A stretch of 40,132 nt of DNA, from contig JAAYMM010000064.1 in assembly GCA_012521335.1 (NCBI GenBank), positions 1 through 40,132 on the forward strand. The letters are read 5' to 3'. This stretch comes from Bacillota bacterium (GTDB lineage Bacteria > Bacillota > Limnochordia > Darwinibacteriales > Darwinibacteriaceae). The position numbers and the translations under genes are program-made. The notes beneath the pieces are model-generated. The model worked only from the letters and a program-made list of their open reading frames with translations, ran no database searches and had not been told where the DNA came from. Shown here piece after piece: positions 40,047-40,132 of this stretch (the first letter of the stretch is position 1; every line of letters starts with the position of its first letter).

Positions 40047-40132
40047 GACCTATAAGCGCTGTTCAGTAAGGCTTCCCCGAAGCCATTATTGACGTTTCCT
40101 GCGGCTTGTCGAGCACTCGATGAGTTTTTTTG
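40047..40132 (+). promoter_or_regulatory. Riboswitch expression platform (partial)
   Basis: Downstream of the aptamer a GGCTTC/GAAGCC hairpin (40070-40084) is followed by CACTC (40114-40118), which can pair with GAGTG of the P1 right arm (40043-40047), and by a second ATGAGT (40120-40125) that runs into seven T's. The pairing switches suggest transcription termination on ligand binding, but the window ends before the gene, and the terminator stem itself is weak by eye. Confidence 0.5.

Overview
The window looks like chromosome of an endospore-forming, low-oxygen member of the Bacillota (Firmicutes), probably a Clostridia- or Limnochordia-like lineage. I infer this from Firmicutes-type families (Tlp-like spore protein, YheC/YheD ATP-grasp spore protein, MrfA/MrfB repair pair, YhaO/YhaN), strong AGGAGG-type ribosome binding sites with many TTG and GTG starts, a Firmicutes-type LexA box and a selenocysteine codon. 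Species cannot be named from the sequence alone. I saw no rRNA, tRNA, insertion sequence, prophage or CRISPR array. The gene density is that of an ordinary chromosome.

Layout. 1-5122 (+): cardiolipin synthase, a membrane cache-HAMP-GGDEF-EAL c-di-GMP protein and a ROK sugar kinase. 5176-7960 (-): leucyl aminopeptidase and an MFS transporter. 8064-11127 (+): oxidative-stress region with a selenocysteine peroxiredoxin (in-frame UGA at the peroxidatic position), an SQR-like flavoprotein, a Tlp-like spore protein and Fe/Mn superoxide dismutase. The peroxiredoxin and SOD promoters carry near-identical Fur/PerR-type 7-1-7 operators. 11211-13553: three paralogous helical proteins of 80-94 residues, two one-helix membrane miniproteins of 26-30 residues and a YheC/YheD-like protein, probably a spore or cell-surface cluster. 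13610-18780: a secreted erythromycin-esterase-like protein (-), divergent from the mrfAB DNA-repair operon (+), whose promoter contains a LexA-type box. 18867-24590: secreted FMN-binding-like protein (-), S9 peptidase (+), YihX-like HAD phosphatase (-), TPR protein (+), DUF4097 protein (-) and thiol peroxidase Tpx (+).

24653-29514 (-): a compact run of DUF1538 membrane protein, tandem P-II protein, glutaminyl cyclase, diguanylate cyclase and nitroreductase. 29614-30072 (+): small YusW-like secreted protein. 30091-32487 (-): cytoplasmic PAS-PAS-GGDEF-EAL protein. 32604-39827 (-): cellobiose phosphorylase overlapping yhaO, which overlaps yhaN. 39932-40132 (+): a sigma-A-type promoter followed by a guanine-class purine riboswitch whose gene lies beyond the window.

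Themes. Peroxide and superoxide defence (Sec-peroxiredoxin, SOD, Tpx, nitroreductase) suits an anaerobe that meets oxygen. c-di-GMP turnover has one intact cyclase and two EAL proteins with degenerate GGDEF domains. Cellobiose phosphorylase, ROK kinase, a possible sugar MFS transporter and a YihX-like sugar-phosphate phosphatase suggest use of plant oligosaccharides. The most notable observations are the selenoprotein hidden by an apparent stop codon, its shared operator with sod, the undescribed miniprotein/helical-protein cluster, the LexA-type box in mrfAB, and the DUF1538/P-II operon.
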